DNA from: Acidimicrobiales bacterium
GTDB taxonomy: Bacteria > Actinomycetota > Acidimicrobiia > Acidimicrobiales > VFJN01
Direction of reading: 5' to 3'
Length of the DNA: 64,000 nt
NCBI GenBank assembly: GCA_035316325.1
Contig: DATHJB010000040.1
Location: forward strand, 1 to 64,000
Within the stretch, counting starts at the first letter, position 1. The number at the start of each line of letters is the position of its first letter. This document shows, one piece after another, positions 26,876 through 35,679 of the stretch. The notes under the pieces are model-generated. The model saw only the letters and a list, made by a program, of their open reading frames with translations, was not told the DNA's origin and searched no databases. A program made the position numbers and the translations under genes.

Positions 26876-26896
26876 CGGCCGCGCCGCGCCCCGCCG

Positions 26897-26913
26897 GTTC
26901 GGCACACCGGAAC
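26897..26913. promoter_or_regulatory. IclR-type operator upstream of the Rieske large-subunit gene
   Basis: GTTCGGCACACCGGAAC has one arm mismatch to the consensus. Six bases on is TTGTGG (26920-26925), and 18 bases later AATAGT, a credible promoter. The 163-base gap thus appears to start a second transcript within the rightward run of genes. Confidence 0.65.
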
Positions 26914-27038
26914 CCGTCGTTGTGGCGGCCCCGGCCGTCGGTCAATAGTGGCTGGGCGCCGTCGCCGCCGGTCGCACGGAGCGTGTGCAGCGCCGCACGG
27001 CCAGCCGCGTCGTCTCGAGCTTCCGGAGGTCCCACGAA

Positions 27039-28391
27039 GTGAGCACGCCCTACATCATCGATGACCGGGAGACGCCACGCTTCCGCGTGCACCGCAGCAC
27101 GATGGTCGACGCCGACGTGCTGGCCGCCGAGAGGGAGCGGATCTTCGACCGGTGCTGGCTCTACGTCGGCCACGAGACCGAGCTCAAGCAGCCCAACGAC
27201 TACATCGCCCGCGACGTGATGGGACGCCCCGTCATCTTCTGTCGGGACGCAGACGGCACGATCAACGTGTTCCTCAACTCGTGCACCCATCGAGGGACGC
27301 TGCTGTGCCGCGAGCGGAGCGGCAACAGCCGCTTCATGAAGTGCTTCTACCACGCATGGAGCTTCGACACGTCGGGCGCGCTGGTGGCCCTTCCCGACGA
27401 GGAGGGGTACGGCCCGGACTTCGACCGCGACAACCTCGGGCTGGCGCGGCCGGCTCACCTCGACAGCTACCGGGGCTTCGTCTTCGTCTCGTTCGCCTCC
27501 GACGTCGTCGGACTGCGCGAGTACCTCGCCGGTGCCGCCGACTACATCGATCTGGTGTGCGACCAGGCGCCCGACGGCGTCGAGCTGCTCCGGGGGTCGC
27601 ACGAGTACTCGATGGCCGCGAACTGGAAGCTGCTCATCGAGAACAGCATGGACGCGTACCACGCGGGCTCGACCCACCAGCGCTACTTCGCCATGGTCGA
27701 GTCGGCCTGGGACGACCTCGACGACGACATCGTCCGGCCCACGGTCTACGCCTCCAAGTCGGCGGTCCAGTACGGCGCGAACCTCGACAACGGCCACGCG
27801 TGCGGGGCCTCGGTGGCGATCGAGCGGGGCAGCGGCGGCATGGGCCGGCCGCTGCCCGACGACGCGGCCCGGGCCGAGTGGGACGCCCACCGCGAGCGCC
27901 TGGAGGCCGAGCACGGGCTGCGCCGGGTGGCCCGCATGTACGGCTCCAGGAACCTCCTGGTCTTCCCCAACCTGATGCTCCTCGACCTGGTGGGGACGGT
28001 GCTCGTCCGGAAGATCGAACCGATCCGCCCCGACTACTCCGAGGTGACGGCCTGGGAGCTGGCCCCGACGCACGAGTCGGCGACGCTCCGCGAGCTCCGG
28101 CTCAGCAACTTCCTGACGTTCTGGGGTCCGGGTGGCCTGGCCACCCCCGACGACGTCGAGGCACTCGAGACGTGCCAGCGCGGCTTCGGCACCCTCAAGG
28201 AGCTGCCGTGGTCGGACATCTCGCGGGGCATGCGGCGAGAGGTGCCCATGCGGTCCGACGAGTACCACATGCGCACGTTCTGGCGCGAGTGGAACCGTCG
28301 CATGACGGGTGTCGATCTGCCTCCCGAGCCCCACGAGGTGCCCGTCGAGATCCGGGACGACACGGGCGTGTTGGAAAGCTCGCCGACATGA
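27039..28391 (+). CDS. Rieske aromatic-ring-hydroxylating oxygenase, large (alpha) subunit
   Basis: A 450-residue terminal oxygenase. The Rieske [2Fe-2S] cluster ligands are C82-x-H84 and C102-x2-H105 (SCTHRG ... KCFYHAW), with 17 residues between the pairs. The mononuclear iron site is H208 and H213 in DAYHAGSTH, with the bridging D205; the third ligand is probably the Asp of NLMLLD. The N-terminal RESTRICTED start is GTG at 27039, ten bases after GGAGG; the frame from 26985 lies in the leader. The enzyme would dihydroxylate an aromatic ring with electrons from an absent ferredoxin/reductase. It is flanked on both sides by paralogous hydrolases and is separated from its beta subunit by the mutase genes. 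Confidence 0.93.
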   Translation: MSTPYIIDDRETPRFRVHRSTMVDADVLAAERERIFDRCWLYVGHETELKQPNDYIARDVMGRPVIFCRDADGTINVFLNSCTHRGTLLCRERSGNSRFMKCFYHAWSFDTSGALVALPDEEGYGPDFDRDNLGLARPAHLDSYRGFVFVSFASDVVGLREYLAGAADYIDLVCDQAPDGVELLRGSHEYSMAANWKLLIENSMDAYHAGSTHQRYFAMVESAWDDLDDDIVRPTVYASKSAVQYGANLDNGHACGASVAIERGSGGMGRPLPDDAARAEWDAHRERLEAEHGLRRVARMYGSRNLLVFPNLMLLDLVGTVLVRKIEPIRPDYSEVTAWELAPTHESATLRELRLSNFLTFWGPGGLATPDDVEALETCQRGFGTLKELPWSDISRGMRREVPMRSDEYHMRTFWREWNRRMTGVDLPPEPHEVPVEIRDDTGVLESSPT

Positions 28392-28406
28392 AAGGAGTCG
28401 AGCCCC

Positions 28407-29387
28407 ATGGCGCTGACTGAAGAAGGGCTGCTCAGGGTTCCTGGGCTCCACAGCCGGTGGGTGCGGCTCGCCAACGGTGCGGTCGCCCACTACGTGACCG
28501 CGGGTGAGGACGGCCCGCCGATCGTGCTGCTCCACGGGGGCCTGCCCGGGTCCTCCGGCACGGTCGGTTGGCGCTTCATGGCTCCCTTCCTCGCCGAGCA
28601 GGGCTTCCAGGTGTTCTGCCCCGATCAGCCGGGGTTCGGTCTGTCCGATCCTCGGCCCGAGCACTGGCCCACCCGAGGCACGCTCAGCCACGTCGAGTTC
28701 CTCGAGCAGTTCGTCGAGGCCGTGTGCCTCGACCGCTTCCACCTGGCCGGCAACTCGATGGGGTGCCTGAACACCGCGACCTACGCCGTGCGGTACCCGC
28801 ACCGGGTCCTCTCCTTCGCGCTGATCGCCGGCATGATCGGCGACCAGCACCCGATCGACCTGGTGCGGCACGGCCGGATCCCCGCCCCGTGGACCGGCGA
28901 CCGTGAGGCGATGCGGAGGATGCTGGGCGCGATCGTGCACGAGCAGAGCGCCCTCACCGAGGACCTCCTCGAGATGCGGATGCGGTCGGCCGACCGGCAG
29001 ATGGGCTCGTACAACACCTTCCGCGAGACCGTTCTCCTCGGACAGATCCCGGAGCACGTGAAGCTGGCGATCACCACGAAGGACCGGCTCGACCGCATCG
29101 GCATCCCTGCCGTCGCGCTCTGGGGCATGGACGACGCGGCGATCCCCGTCACCATCGGCTACGAGGTCGAGGAAGCGCTGCCCGAGGTGCAGTTCTTCTA
29201 CCCGGAGAACTGCGGACACCAGGGCCAGACCGATCAACCCGAGCTCTTCAACCAGGTCTTCCTGGAGTTCTTCCGCGACGGCCTGGTCCAGCGGGCCACC
29301 GCCGACCGCGCCAACGTGTCGCGGCACCGCCCGGAGGTCGCGGGCCGCATCGCCGACCAGGCGGACAGCGCGCCCGTGCCGGCCTAG
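28407..29387 (+). CDS. Alpha/beta hydrolase, meta-cleavage-product (C-C) hydrolase type, copy 2
   Basis: A 326-residue paralogue of the enzyme at 25895. Nucleophile Ser117 lies in GNSMGCLN, the acid is at Asp242 or Asp243 (GMDDAAIPV), and His271 is in NCGHQGQTDQPE. Both copies share the same start (ALTEEGLLRVPGL versus GLTAEGLVHVDGL) and an almost identical segment from FFYP to FLEFF, while lid regions differ, pointing to different acyl groups. AAAGGAG precedes the ATG. It continues directly into the decarboxylase gene. Confidence 0.92.
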   Translation: MALTEEGLLRVPGLHSRWVRLANGAVAHYVTAGEDGPPIVLLHGGLPGSSGTVGWRFMAPFLAEQGFQVFCPDQPGFGLSDPRPEHWPTRGTLSHVEFLEQFVEAVCLDRFHLAGNSMGCLNTATYAVRYPHRVLSFALIAGMIGDQHPIDLVRHGRIPAPWTGDREAMRRMLGAIVHEQSALTEDLLEMRMRSADRQMGSYNTFRETVLLGQIPEHVKLAITTKDRLDRIGIPAVALWGMDDAAIPVTIGYEVEEALPEVQFFYPENCGHQGQTDQPELFNQVFLEFFRDGLVQRATADRANVSRHRPEVAGRIADQADSAPVPA

Positions 29388-29398
29388 GACCCGGCCCG

Positions 29399-30442
29399 AT
29401 GCACCCGCCCGCCAGCAGCACCTGCGTCGTCGACGTCCACACGCACTTCATGCCGCTCGGCCTGCCCGACTTCGCCGAGCAACACGGGGACCCACGCTGG
29501 CCGCGGCTCGTCGCCTCCGGGTCGGGCGGTGGTGAGATCCGGCGTGGCCCGAAGGTGTTCCGCACGGTCGAGCGGTCGTGCTTCGACATCGACGAGCGGC
29601 TCGAGCAGATGGACCGCTTCGGCGTCGACACCCAGGTGATCTCGCCGGTGCCGGTGACGCTGACCTACTGGGCCGACGGTGGGCTCGCCGACGAGTACGC
29701 CAGGCGTCAGAACGACGCGCTGGCGGACGCGGCGAGCCGTTCCGGCGGCCGGCTCCTCGCCTTCGCCGGCGTGGCCCTCCAGGACCCCGAGCTGGCGATC
29801 CGGGAGCTGGAACGGGCCGTCACCCAGCTCGACATGCGCGGGGTCGAGATCGGCGCGTCGGTCGGCAGCGACGAGCTCGACGCGGTCGGCTTGCGCGACT
29901 TCTTCGCCGCCGCGTCCGACCTCGGGGCGAGGCTCCTCGTGCACCCGCTCGAGGGCGGCGCGGCCATCGGCCGGCCAGGCTCGGTGCTCACGGCCTTCGG
30001 CGTGGGGATGCTCACCGACACGACCTTCGCAGCCACGGCGTTGGTGTTCGGGGGCGTGCTCGAGGAGCTCCCGGACCTCAAGATCGTCCTCTCGCACGGT
30101 GGCGGCAGCTTCTGCTCCTGCTTCCCGCGCCTGCGGTTCCGTCACCTGCTCGACCACCCCGAGCCGGAGCTGGAGGCCGCCGCGGTCGACGCACGCACCC
30201 GCGGGCTCTTCGTCGATTCCATCGTGTTCGACCCGTTCATGCTGGGCGTGCTGCGCCAGCGGTTCGGAGCCGACCACGTCCTGCTCGGGTCCGACTACCC
30301 GTTCAAGTCCTGGGAGCCGCCGGGCCCGGACGACATCTTCGCCCGAGCCGTGGACCAGCGGGTGCTCGAGCCCGACGATCGTGACCAGATGCGGGGCCCG
30401 AACGCGCTGGCGTTCCTCGGCCTGGCTCCGACCGAGAGGTAG
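29399..30442 (+). CDS. ACMSD-like metal-dependent decarboxylase (amidohydrolase superfamily)
   Basis: A 347-residue amidohydrolase_2 protein resembling 2-amino-3-carboxymuconate-6-semialdehyde decarboxylase. Metal ligands are H14-x-H16 (VDVHTHFMP), a His in RLLVHPLEGG, the His of VLSHGGGSF, and the Asp of LLGSDYPF. Many members decarboxylate aromatic or muconate-type acids without oxygen. It starts 12 bases after the hydrolase gene and ends three bases before the acyl-CoA dehydrogenase gene. A carboxylated ring or ring-fission product is therefore a plausible intermediate. Confidence 0.88.
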   Translation: MHPPASSTCVVDVHTHFMPLGLPDFAEQHGDPRWPRLVASGSGGGEIRRGPKVFRTVERSCFDIDERLEQMDRFGVDTQVISPVPVTLTYWADGGLADEYARRQNDALADAASRSGGRLLAFAGVALQDPELAIRELERAVTQLDMRGVEIGASVGSDELDAVGLRDFFAAASDLGARLLVHPLEGGAAIGRPGSVLTAFGVGMLTDTTFAATALVFGGVLEELPDLKIVLSHGGGSFCSCFPRLRFRHLLDHPEPELEAAAVDARTRGLFVDSIVFDPFMLGVLRQRFGADHVLLGSDYPFKSWEPPGPDDIFARAVDQRVLEPDDRDQMRGPNALAFLGLAPTER

Positions 30443-30445
30443 AAC

Positions 30446-31594
30446 GTGACGCTGAGCGCCGAGGAGAGGCAGGACCTGAGGCAGGTCGTGCGCGACTTCG
30501 CCCGAGCCGAGGTCGCCCCACGGGTCATGGAGTACGACGCCGCCGAGCAGCTGCCCCTCGACATCCTGGAGCGCATGGCCGACCTCGGCTTCTACGGCGG
30601 CACCGTTCCCCCCGAGCTCGGTGGTGCGGGCCTCGACCACGTCACCTATGCCGGCCTGATCGAGGAGATCTCGAAGGTCGACCACATCCTCGGCGTGCTC
30701 ATGAGCATGCCGAGCGGCCTCGTCGGCGGCGGCCTGCTGGCCTACGGCTCGCCCGATCAGCAGGACACGTACCTGCGGCCGCTGGCCGAGGGCCGGGTCT
30801 TCGGTGCCGCCGGGGTCACCGAACCCCAGTCCGGGTCCGACGTGGCGGGCATGGAGACGACCTATCGCCGTGAGGGCGACGACTTCGTCATCGACGGGGT
30901 GAAGACCTGGATCTCGAACCTCGACATCGCCGCGTTCTTCCTCACCTTCGCCACGATCGACCGTTCGTTGCGCCACGGGGGTGTGTCGGCCTTCATCATC
31001 CCCGCGGGGACGGCCGGCGTGACCGTGCGCCCGTTCAAGAACAAGCTGGGATTTCGCCCCCTTTCCACCGGGGAGCTCGTGCTCGACCAGGTCCGTGTCG
31101 GACCGGAGCACCTGGTGGGAGAGGAGGGCGACGGCTTCAAGGTCGCGATGGCGGCGGTCGAGCGCGGTCGTCTGGCGGTGGCCTCCCGCGCCGTCGGTCT
31201 CGGCCAGGCCTGCCTCGAAGGTGCCGCCGACTACGCGAACGACCGTGTGGTGTTCGGCCAGCCGATCGCCGACTACCAGATGGTCCAGCAGAAGCTGGCG
31301 AACGCGGCGGTGGAGATCGAGGCGGCTCGGGCGCTGGTGGTCCGCTGCGCCGAGGCCCTCGACCGAGGGGAGCGGGCCCGGCTCGAGGCCAGCATGGCCA
31401 AGCTGTACGCGAGCGACGTCGCCCAGCGCGTGGCCACCGATGCCGTGCAGATCCACGGTGCCTACGGGGTCTCCGGTGACCTCCCGGTCAGCCGGCTGTA
31501 CCGGGACGCCAAGGTGTTCCAGATCGTCGAGGGGGCGAACGACATCCATCGTGTGCTGATCGCCGACTACGTGCTCGGAAAGCGATCCGCCTAG
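30446..31594 (+). CDS. Acyl-CoA dehydrogenase
   Basis: A 382-residue FAD-dependent acyl-CoA dehydrogenase of normal length. FAD-contacting region AAGVTEPQSGSDVAGMET, substrate/flavin segment VDGLKTW-like (IDGVKTWISNLDIAAFF), and a C-terminal part with VQIHGAYGVSGDLPVSRLYR and the catalytic-Glu position in FQIVEGANDIHRVLIADYVL. The GTG at 30446 follows GAGAGG. With the CaiB transferase at 18362 it implies a CoA-activated acid within the pathway. It is probably the last gene of the operon, because a new promoter/operator begins right after its stop. Confidence 0.93.
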   Translation: MTLSAEERQDLRQVVRDFARAEVAPRVMEYDAAEQLPLDILERMADLGFYGGTVPPELGGAGLDHVTYAGLIEEISKVDHILGVLMSMPSGLVGGGLLAYGSPDQQDTYLRPLAEGRVFGAAGVTEPQSGSDVAGMETTYRREGDDFVIDGVKTWISNLDIAAFFLTFATIDRSLRHGGVSAFIIPAGTAGVTVRPFKNKLGFRPLSTGELVLDQVRVGPEHLVGEEGDGFKVAMAAVERGRLAVASRAVGLGQACLEGAADYANDRVVFGQPIADYQMVQQKLANAAVEIEAARALVVRCAEALDRGERARLEASMAKLYASDVAQRVATDAVQIHGAYGVSGDLPVSRLYRDAKVFQIVEGANDIHRVLIADYVLGKRSA

Positions 31595-31596
31595 CC

Positions 31597-31613
31597 GTTC
31601 CGATGGGCGGGAC
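31597..31613. promoter_or_regulatory. IclR-type operator upstream of the IclR gene
   Basis: GTTCCGATGGGCGGGAC has one arm mismatch. Six bases on lies TTGCGT (31620-31625); a -10 box is not obvious. A site here suggests the regulator controls its own synthesis. Confidence 0.65.
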
Positions 31614-31742
31614 GCCGCGTTGCGTCGTGACGTGGCGGACGAGCACGCTGTGCGACAGGATTCGGGCGGTGCGTGACCGTCCGGCGATGGACTGCCACGT
31701 CCGGTGAGCGGAGTGGCTGAGCAACACGGGGGAGGGTTCGAC

Positions 31743-32546
31743 ATGGAGAGCGTCAAGTCGGCATGCGCCGACGGCACGACGTCCGACACCCGATCCGGCG
31801 TCCTCCGGACGTTCCAGATCTTGCGGGCGTTCCGTACCCAGAAGCCGATGATGACGCTGTCGGAGATCGCGCGGGCCACCGATCTCCCCAAGACGACCGT
31901 GCACCGGTTCCTCCGGGAGCTGGTGCACAACCGGGCGCTCGAGGTCGTCGACGGCCGCTACGCCATCGGGCTGGGAGTGTTCGAGATCGGGAGCCTGTAC
32001 CGGGGCGGACGCCTGCGGGACCTCCTCCTTCCGTGCCTGGAGGACCTGTACCAGATCACGCACGAGGTCGTGCACCTGGCCGTGCTCAACGGTCACGAGG
32101 TCGTCTACCTGGACAAGCTGCGCGGCCAGGAGCGGACGGAAGCGCCGTCGCGCCTCGGCGGTCGGATGCCCGCCTACTGCACCGGTGTGGGCAAGGCTCT
32201 GCTCGCCTACGCCCCGTGCGAGGTCGTCGAGGCGACCGTGGAGGCCGGCCTCCACCGTCGTACCGCGCAGACCATCGTCGATCCGGCCGCTCTCCGTGTG
32301 GAGCTGGCGCAGATCCGGTCCGACGGCTATGCCGTCGATCGGGAGGAGAACACGCCGGGGGTCTCGTGCGTCGCCGCCCGGGTGTCGAACCGGCGTCGCG
32401 AGTCGGTGGCGGCGATCTCGGTCACCGTGCCCACGGCGCGGTTCGACCTGCAGCGCCTGGCGCCCACGGTGCAGGCGATGGCGCTCGCGGCATCGAGGAC
32501 CATCTCCAACGACCCGCTCCTCAGCGGCATCCCGGGAGCGGCCTGA
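31743..32546 (+). CDS. IclR-family transcriptional regulator
   Basis: A 267-residue regulator with an N-terminal winged helix-turn-helix (LSEIARATDLPKTTVHRFLR, about residues 37-56) and a C-terminal IclR effector domain (YLDKLRGQERTEAPSRLGGR, then the conserved YCTGVGKALLAY and a late Cys in GVSCVAARVSNRR). IclR proteins in aromatic catabolism are often activators responding to pathway acids. GGGGGAGGG lies six bases before the ATG at 31743; an upstream GTG at 31704 is possible. It sits in the centre of the island, and eight copies of a 17-bp palindrome lie in the island's promoters, so it is the likely master regulator. The pairing of protein and site is inference. Confidence 0.93.
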   Translation: MESVKSACADGTTSDTRSGVLRTFQILRAFRTQKPMMTLSEIARATDLPKTTVHRFLRELVHNRALEVVDGRYAIGLGVFEIGSLYRGGRLRDLLLPCLEDLYQITHEVVHLAVLNGHEVVYLDKLRGQERTEAPSRLGGRMPAYCTGVGKALLAYAPCEVVEATVEAGLHRRTAQTIVDPAALRVELAQIRSDGYAVDREENTPGVSCVAARVSNRRRESVAAISVTVPTARFDLQRLAPTVQAMALAASRTISNDPLLSGIPGAA

Positions 32547-32578
32547 TGGGTCGCGACCGTCCTGATCGGCCCAGCGAC

Positions 32579-32595
32579 GTTCGGATGACCGAAAC
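32579..32595. promoter_or_regulatory. Weak IclR-type operator upstream of the importer genes
   Basis: GTTCGGATGACCGAAAC has two mismatches to the consensus but is a palindrome in its own right (TTCGG-N4-CCGAA). It lies 46 bases before the permease ATG. No good -35/-10 pair follows. Confidence 0.4.
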
Positions 32596-32641
32596 CGTCG
32601 AGTGCCGGCAGGCGGGCTGCCGGTGTGGGCGGTAGGCGGCC

Positions 32642-33592
32642 ATGGCCAGGTACGTCGCCCGGAAGCTCGCCCACACGGTCGCCGTGCTCCTGCTCGCCAG
32701 TCTGGCGGTGTCGGGGATGCTCGACCTGGCACCCGGAGATCCGGCCTATGCGGTGCTGGGCGACAACGCCACGCCGGAGCAGGTCGAGAAGGTCCACGAG
32801 CAGCTCGGGCTCGACCGGCCCTTCCTCACCCGCTACGTCGACTGGCTCGACGACGTCGTGACGGGCGACTTCGGGACGTCGTTCAAGACCGGCCAGGACG
32901 TCACGGGCCTGATCGTCGACGCCCTGCCGGTGACGGCCGAGATCGTCCTCCTGACCCTGCTCATCGCCATGCTGGTCGCTGTCCCCCTCGGCATCGCCTG
33001 CGCCCAGAACGCCGGTGGGCGGATCGACAGGATCGTCGGCGCGTCGTCGTCGGTGCTGGTGGCCATGCCACCGTTCATCAGCGTTCCGCTGCTGGCGTTC
33101 GCCTTCGTCCTGCAGGCACAACTCTTCCCTGCCACGGGATGGGTGGACCTGGCCGAGAACCCGCTCGAGAACCTGCACCACATCGTGCTGCCGACGATCG
33201 CGCTGGCTCTCTACGAGCTCCCCGTCTTCGTGGCCGGCCTCCGGACCGAGATGGTGTCGACCCTCCAGCAGGACTTCATCCTCAACGCGAAGTCGAAGGG
33301 ACTGTCGAGACGGGCGGTTCTGTACCGGCACGCACTGCGCCCGTCGTCCTTCTCGATCGTCACGCTCGGGGGCATCAGCCTCGGACGCCTCATCGGCGGG
33401 GCCGTCATCGTCGAGATCCTCTTCGTCCTGCCCGGGATCGGCTCGTTGAGCGTGAACTCCATCAACAACAAGGACATCCCGGTGGTGCAGGGAGTGGTCA
33501 TGTTCGTCGCGATCACTTACGTCCTCGTCAACACGCTCATCGACATCCTCTACGGCGTGCTCGACCCCCGGGTGAAGGCCGGAGCCGGCTGA
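32642..33592 (+). CDS. Peptide-type ABC permease, DppB family (island importer)
   Basis: A 316-residue inner-membrane permease with first helix TVAVLLLASLAVSGMLDLAPG, the DppB hallmark APGDPAY, and an EAA-type loop (LNAKSKGLSRRAVLYRHALR). The C-terminus (DILYGVLDPRVKAG) is typical. It opens a four-gene importer operon (DppB, DppC, DppD, DppF) whose binding protein is at 37734, beyond a minus-strand dioxygenase. Its stop overlaps the DppC start (TGATG). Inclusion in the catabolic island suggests uptake of the substrate or a conjugate rather than peptides. Confidence 0.94.
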   Translation: MARYVARKLAHTVAVLLLASLAVSGMLDLAPGDPAYAVLGDNATPEQVEKVHEQLGLDRPFLTRYVDWLDDVVTGDFGTSFKTGQDVTGLIVDALPVTAEIVLLTLLIAMLVAVPLGIACAQNAGGRIDRIVGASSSVLVAMPPFISVPLLAFAFVLQAQLFPATGWVDLAENPLENLHHIVLPTIALALYELPVFVAGLRTEMVSTLQQDFILNAKSKGLSRRAVLYRHALRPSSFSIVTLGGISLGRLIGGAVIVEILFVLPGIGSLSVNSINNKDIPVVQGVVMFVAITYVLVNTLIDILYGVLDPRVKAGAG

Positions 33593-34557
33593 TGGCGCTC
33601 CCGACCGACCAGAGCCCGACCGTCGCCGACGCCGAGCCGGGGACGACGGAGGAGCTCACAGAGCCGGCGGTGCCGCGGCGCATCGCGGCGGTCGATCCGA
33701 TCGGTGCGCTGATGCAGCCGCCGACGTCGCGCCGGAGTCGGGGACGGTTGGGCTTCTGGCTGGCCGCTGCCTGGATCGGCGTCGTCGCCCTGGCCGCGGT
33801 GTTCGCCGACGTCCTCCCGCTCCACGACCCGAACACGTTCACCGACCTGGGCCCACGTGTGTCGCCCGGCCTCGGCCGGATGGACGAGCTGCTGGGGACC
33901 GACGTCATCGGCCGGTCGGTGACGGCACGGCTCGTCTACGGTGCGCGCCAATCGCTCACGATCGGTGTCGTCGCCGTTTCCGTCGCGGTGGTCGTCGGTT
34001 CGACGCTCGGCCTCGTCAGCGGCTACTTCCGCGGCAAGCTGGACGAGGTCATCAACGTCGTCCTCGACTCGGTGCTGGCGTTTCCGCCCCTCGTACTGCT
34101 CCTCGCCGTCGCGTCGATCGGGCAGCGGAGCGTCACGACGCTCATCGCGGGCCTGGCGGTGCTCGGTGTCGCACCCTTCGCCCGGCTGGTCCGGGCCAAC
34201 ACGCTGTCACTGGCCGATCGCGAGTTCGTGCTCGCCGCGCGGTCGATGGGGGCCTCGAACCTGCGGATCATGTTCCGGGAGATCCTCCCGAACGTGATCC
34301 CCTCGGTCGTGTCGATCGTGGTCCTCTTCATGGCGACGATCATCGTGGCCGAGGGCTCCCTGAGCTTCCTCGGCCTGGGGGTGCCTCCCCCCGACCCGAG
34401 CTGGGGGAGCATGGTCAACGAGGGCCGCCAGTACCTGCGCGATTCGCCTCTGCTCGTGTTCATCCCGTCGGCAGCGCTGCTGTTCACCGTCATGTCCCTG
34501 CGCCGTCTCGGCGAGCAGGTCCAGACGCGTGTGGCGAGGACGCGGAGCAACACCTGA
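33592..34557 (+). CDS. Peptide-type ABC permease, DppC family (island importer)
   Basis: A 321-residue permease with a polar leader of about 55 residues before the anchor helix (LGFWLAAAWIGVVALAAVFA). It then has the LGTDVIGRS motif, an EAA-type loop (LAARSMGASNLRIMFREILP) and the family C-terminus (AEGSLSFLGLGVPPPDPSWG). The start ATG shares one base with the stop of the DppB gene. The long leader is unusual but lacks recognisable motifs. Confidence 0.94.
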   Translation: MALPTDQSPTVADAEPGTTEELTEPAVPRRIAAVDPIGALMQPPTSRRSRGRLGFWLAAAWIGVVALAAVFADVLPLHDPNTFTDLGPRVSPGLGRMDELLGTDVIGRSVTARLVYGARQSLTIGVVAVSVAVVVGSTLGLVSGYFRGKLDEVINVVLDSVLAFPPLVLLLAVASIGQRSVTTLIAGLAVLGVAPFARLVRANTLSLADREFVLAARSMGASNLRIMFREILPNVIPSVVSIVVLFMATIIVAEGSLSFLGLGVPPPDPSWGSMVNEGRQYLRDSPLLVFIPSAALLFTVMSLRRLGEQVQTRVARTRSNT

Positions 34558-34593
34558 AGGTGGCCCGGTGACGACACCAAGGATGCGGTTCCC

Positions 34594-35679
34594 ATGCTGA
34601 CGAACCCCGAACGTGGATCGGACGAGCCTCTCCTCGCCGTCGAGGGGCTGCGAACGCGGTTCCCGACCGAGCGGGGCGTCGTGCACGCCGTGGACGACGT
34701 CTCGTTCGACCTCGCTCGGGGCGAACGACTCGGCGTGGTCGGTGAGTCGGGATCGGGCAAGTCGGTCCTCGCTCGCTCGGTCATGCGCCTGCTGCCCTCC
34801 GCCGCGTGGAGCGCCGGCTCCGTGACGTTCGGCGGCAGGGACCTCATGCAGCTCTCCGACGACCAGGCCCGCGAGATCTGGGGCAGCGAGATCGCCATGG
34901 TCTTCCAGAACCCGATGACCTCGCTCAACCCGGTCATGCGCATCGGGCGGCAGATCACCGAGTCGCTGGAGCTCCACGAGGGTCTGCAGGGGGCCGCGGC
35001 CAGCGACCGCGCCGTGGCGCTGCTGCGCATGGTCGGCATCCCCGAGCCTGCGAGCCGGCTCCGCTCCTACCCGCACGAGCTCTCGGGAGGCATGCGCCAG
35101 CGCGTCGGCATCGCCATCGCGATCGCGTGCAGCCCGAAGCTCCTCATCGCGGACGAGCCGACGACGGCGCTCGACGTCACGATCCAGCGCAAGATCCTCG
35201 ACCTCCTCGATCGGTTGGGCCGCGAGCTCGACATGGCGCTGATCCTCATCACCCACGACCTCGGCGTCGTGGCCGGCCGGACCGATCGCCTGCTCGTGAT
35301 GTACGGCGGCCGCGTGGTCGAGCAAGGGCCGACGGCGGCGCTGTTCCGCCGGCCCCGCCACCCCTACACGGCATCGCTCCTCGCCGCCGTTCCGCGGCTC
35401 CACCAGCCCAGTCACACCAGGCTGGCGGCGATCCCGGGCCGCCCGGTCGACGTGGTCGACCCGGCCCCGGGCTGCCGCTTCGCTCCCCGGTGCGCCCGTG
35501 CCCAGGCCCGTTGCACGGAGGAGGACCCCCAGCTGGCGCCCGCTCCGGGGTCTCCGGGTCATGCCTTCGCGTGCTTCAACCCGGTGGAAGACCCGACCTC
35601 CGGATCGACCGTGCCGGTCGAGCGCCCGCGGGTGCGCGGCGGCAGCGTCGACGCGGAAGCCAGTGTGGTGGTGTCCTGA
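34594..35679 (+). CDS. Peptide-type ABC ATPase, DppD family (island importer)
   Basis: A 361-residue ATPase with Walker A GESGSGKSV, Q-loop VFQNPMTSLNP, signature LSGGMRQRVG, Walker [13 protein letters not shown] and switch ITHDLG. An oligo_HPY tail with Cys residues (APGCRFAPRCARAQARC) follows. It begins 36 bases after the DppC gene; the ATG at 34594 has only a distant AAGGA. Its stop overlaps the DppF start. Unlike the importer at 8.9-14.5 kb, the two ATPases are separate proteins here. Confidence 0.94.
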   Translation: MLTNPERGSDEPLLAVEGLRTRFPTERGVVHAVDDVSFDLARGERLGVVGESGSGKSVLARSVMRLLPSAAWSAGSVTFGGRDLMQLSDDQAREIWGSEIAMVFQNPMTSLNPVMRIGRQITESLELHEGLQGAAASDRAVALLRMVGIPEPASRLRSYPHELSGGMRQRVGIAIAIACSPKLLIADEPTTALDVTIQRKILDLLDRLGRELDMALILITHDLGVVAGRTDRLLVMYGGRVVEQGPTAALFRRPRHPYTASLLAAVPRLHQPSHTRLAAIPGRPVDVVDPAPGCRFAPRCARAQARCTEEDPQLAPAPGSPGHAFACFNPVEDPTSGSTVPVERPRVRGGSVDAEASVVVS

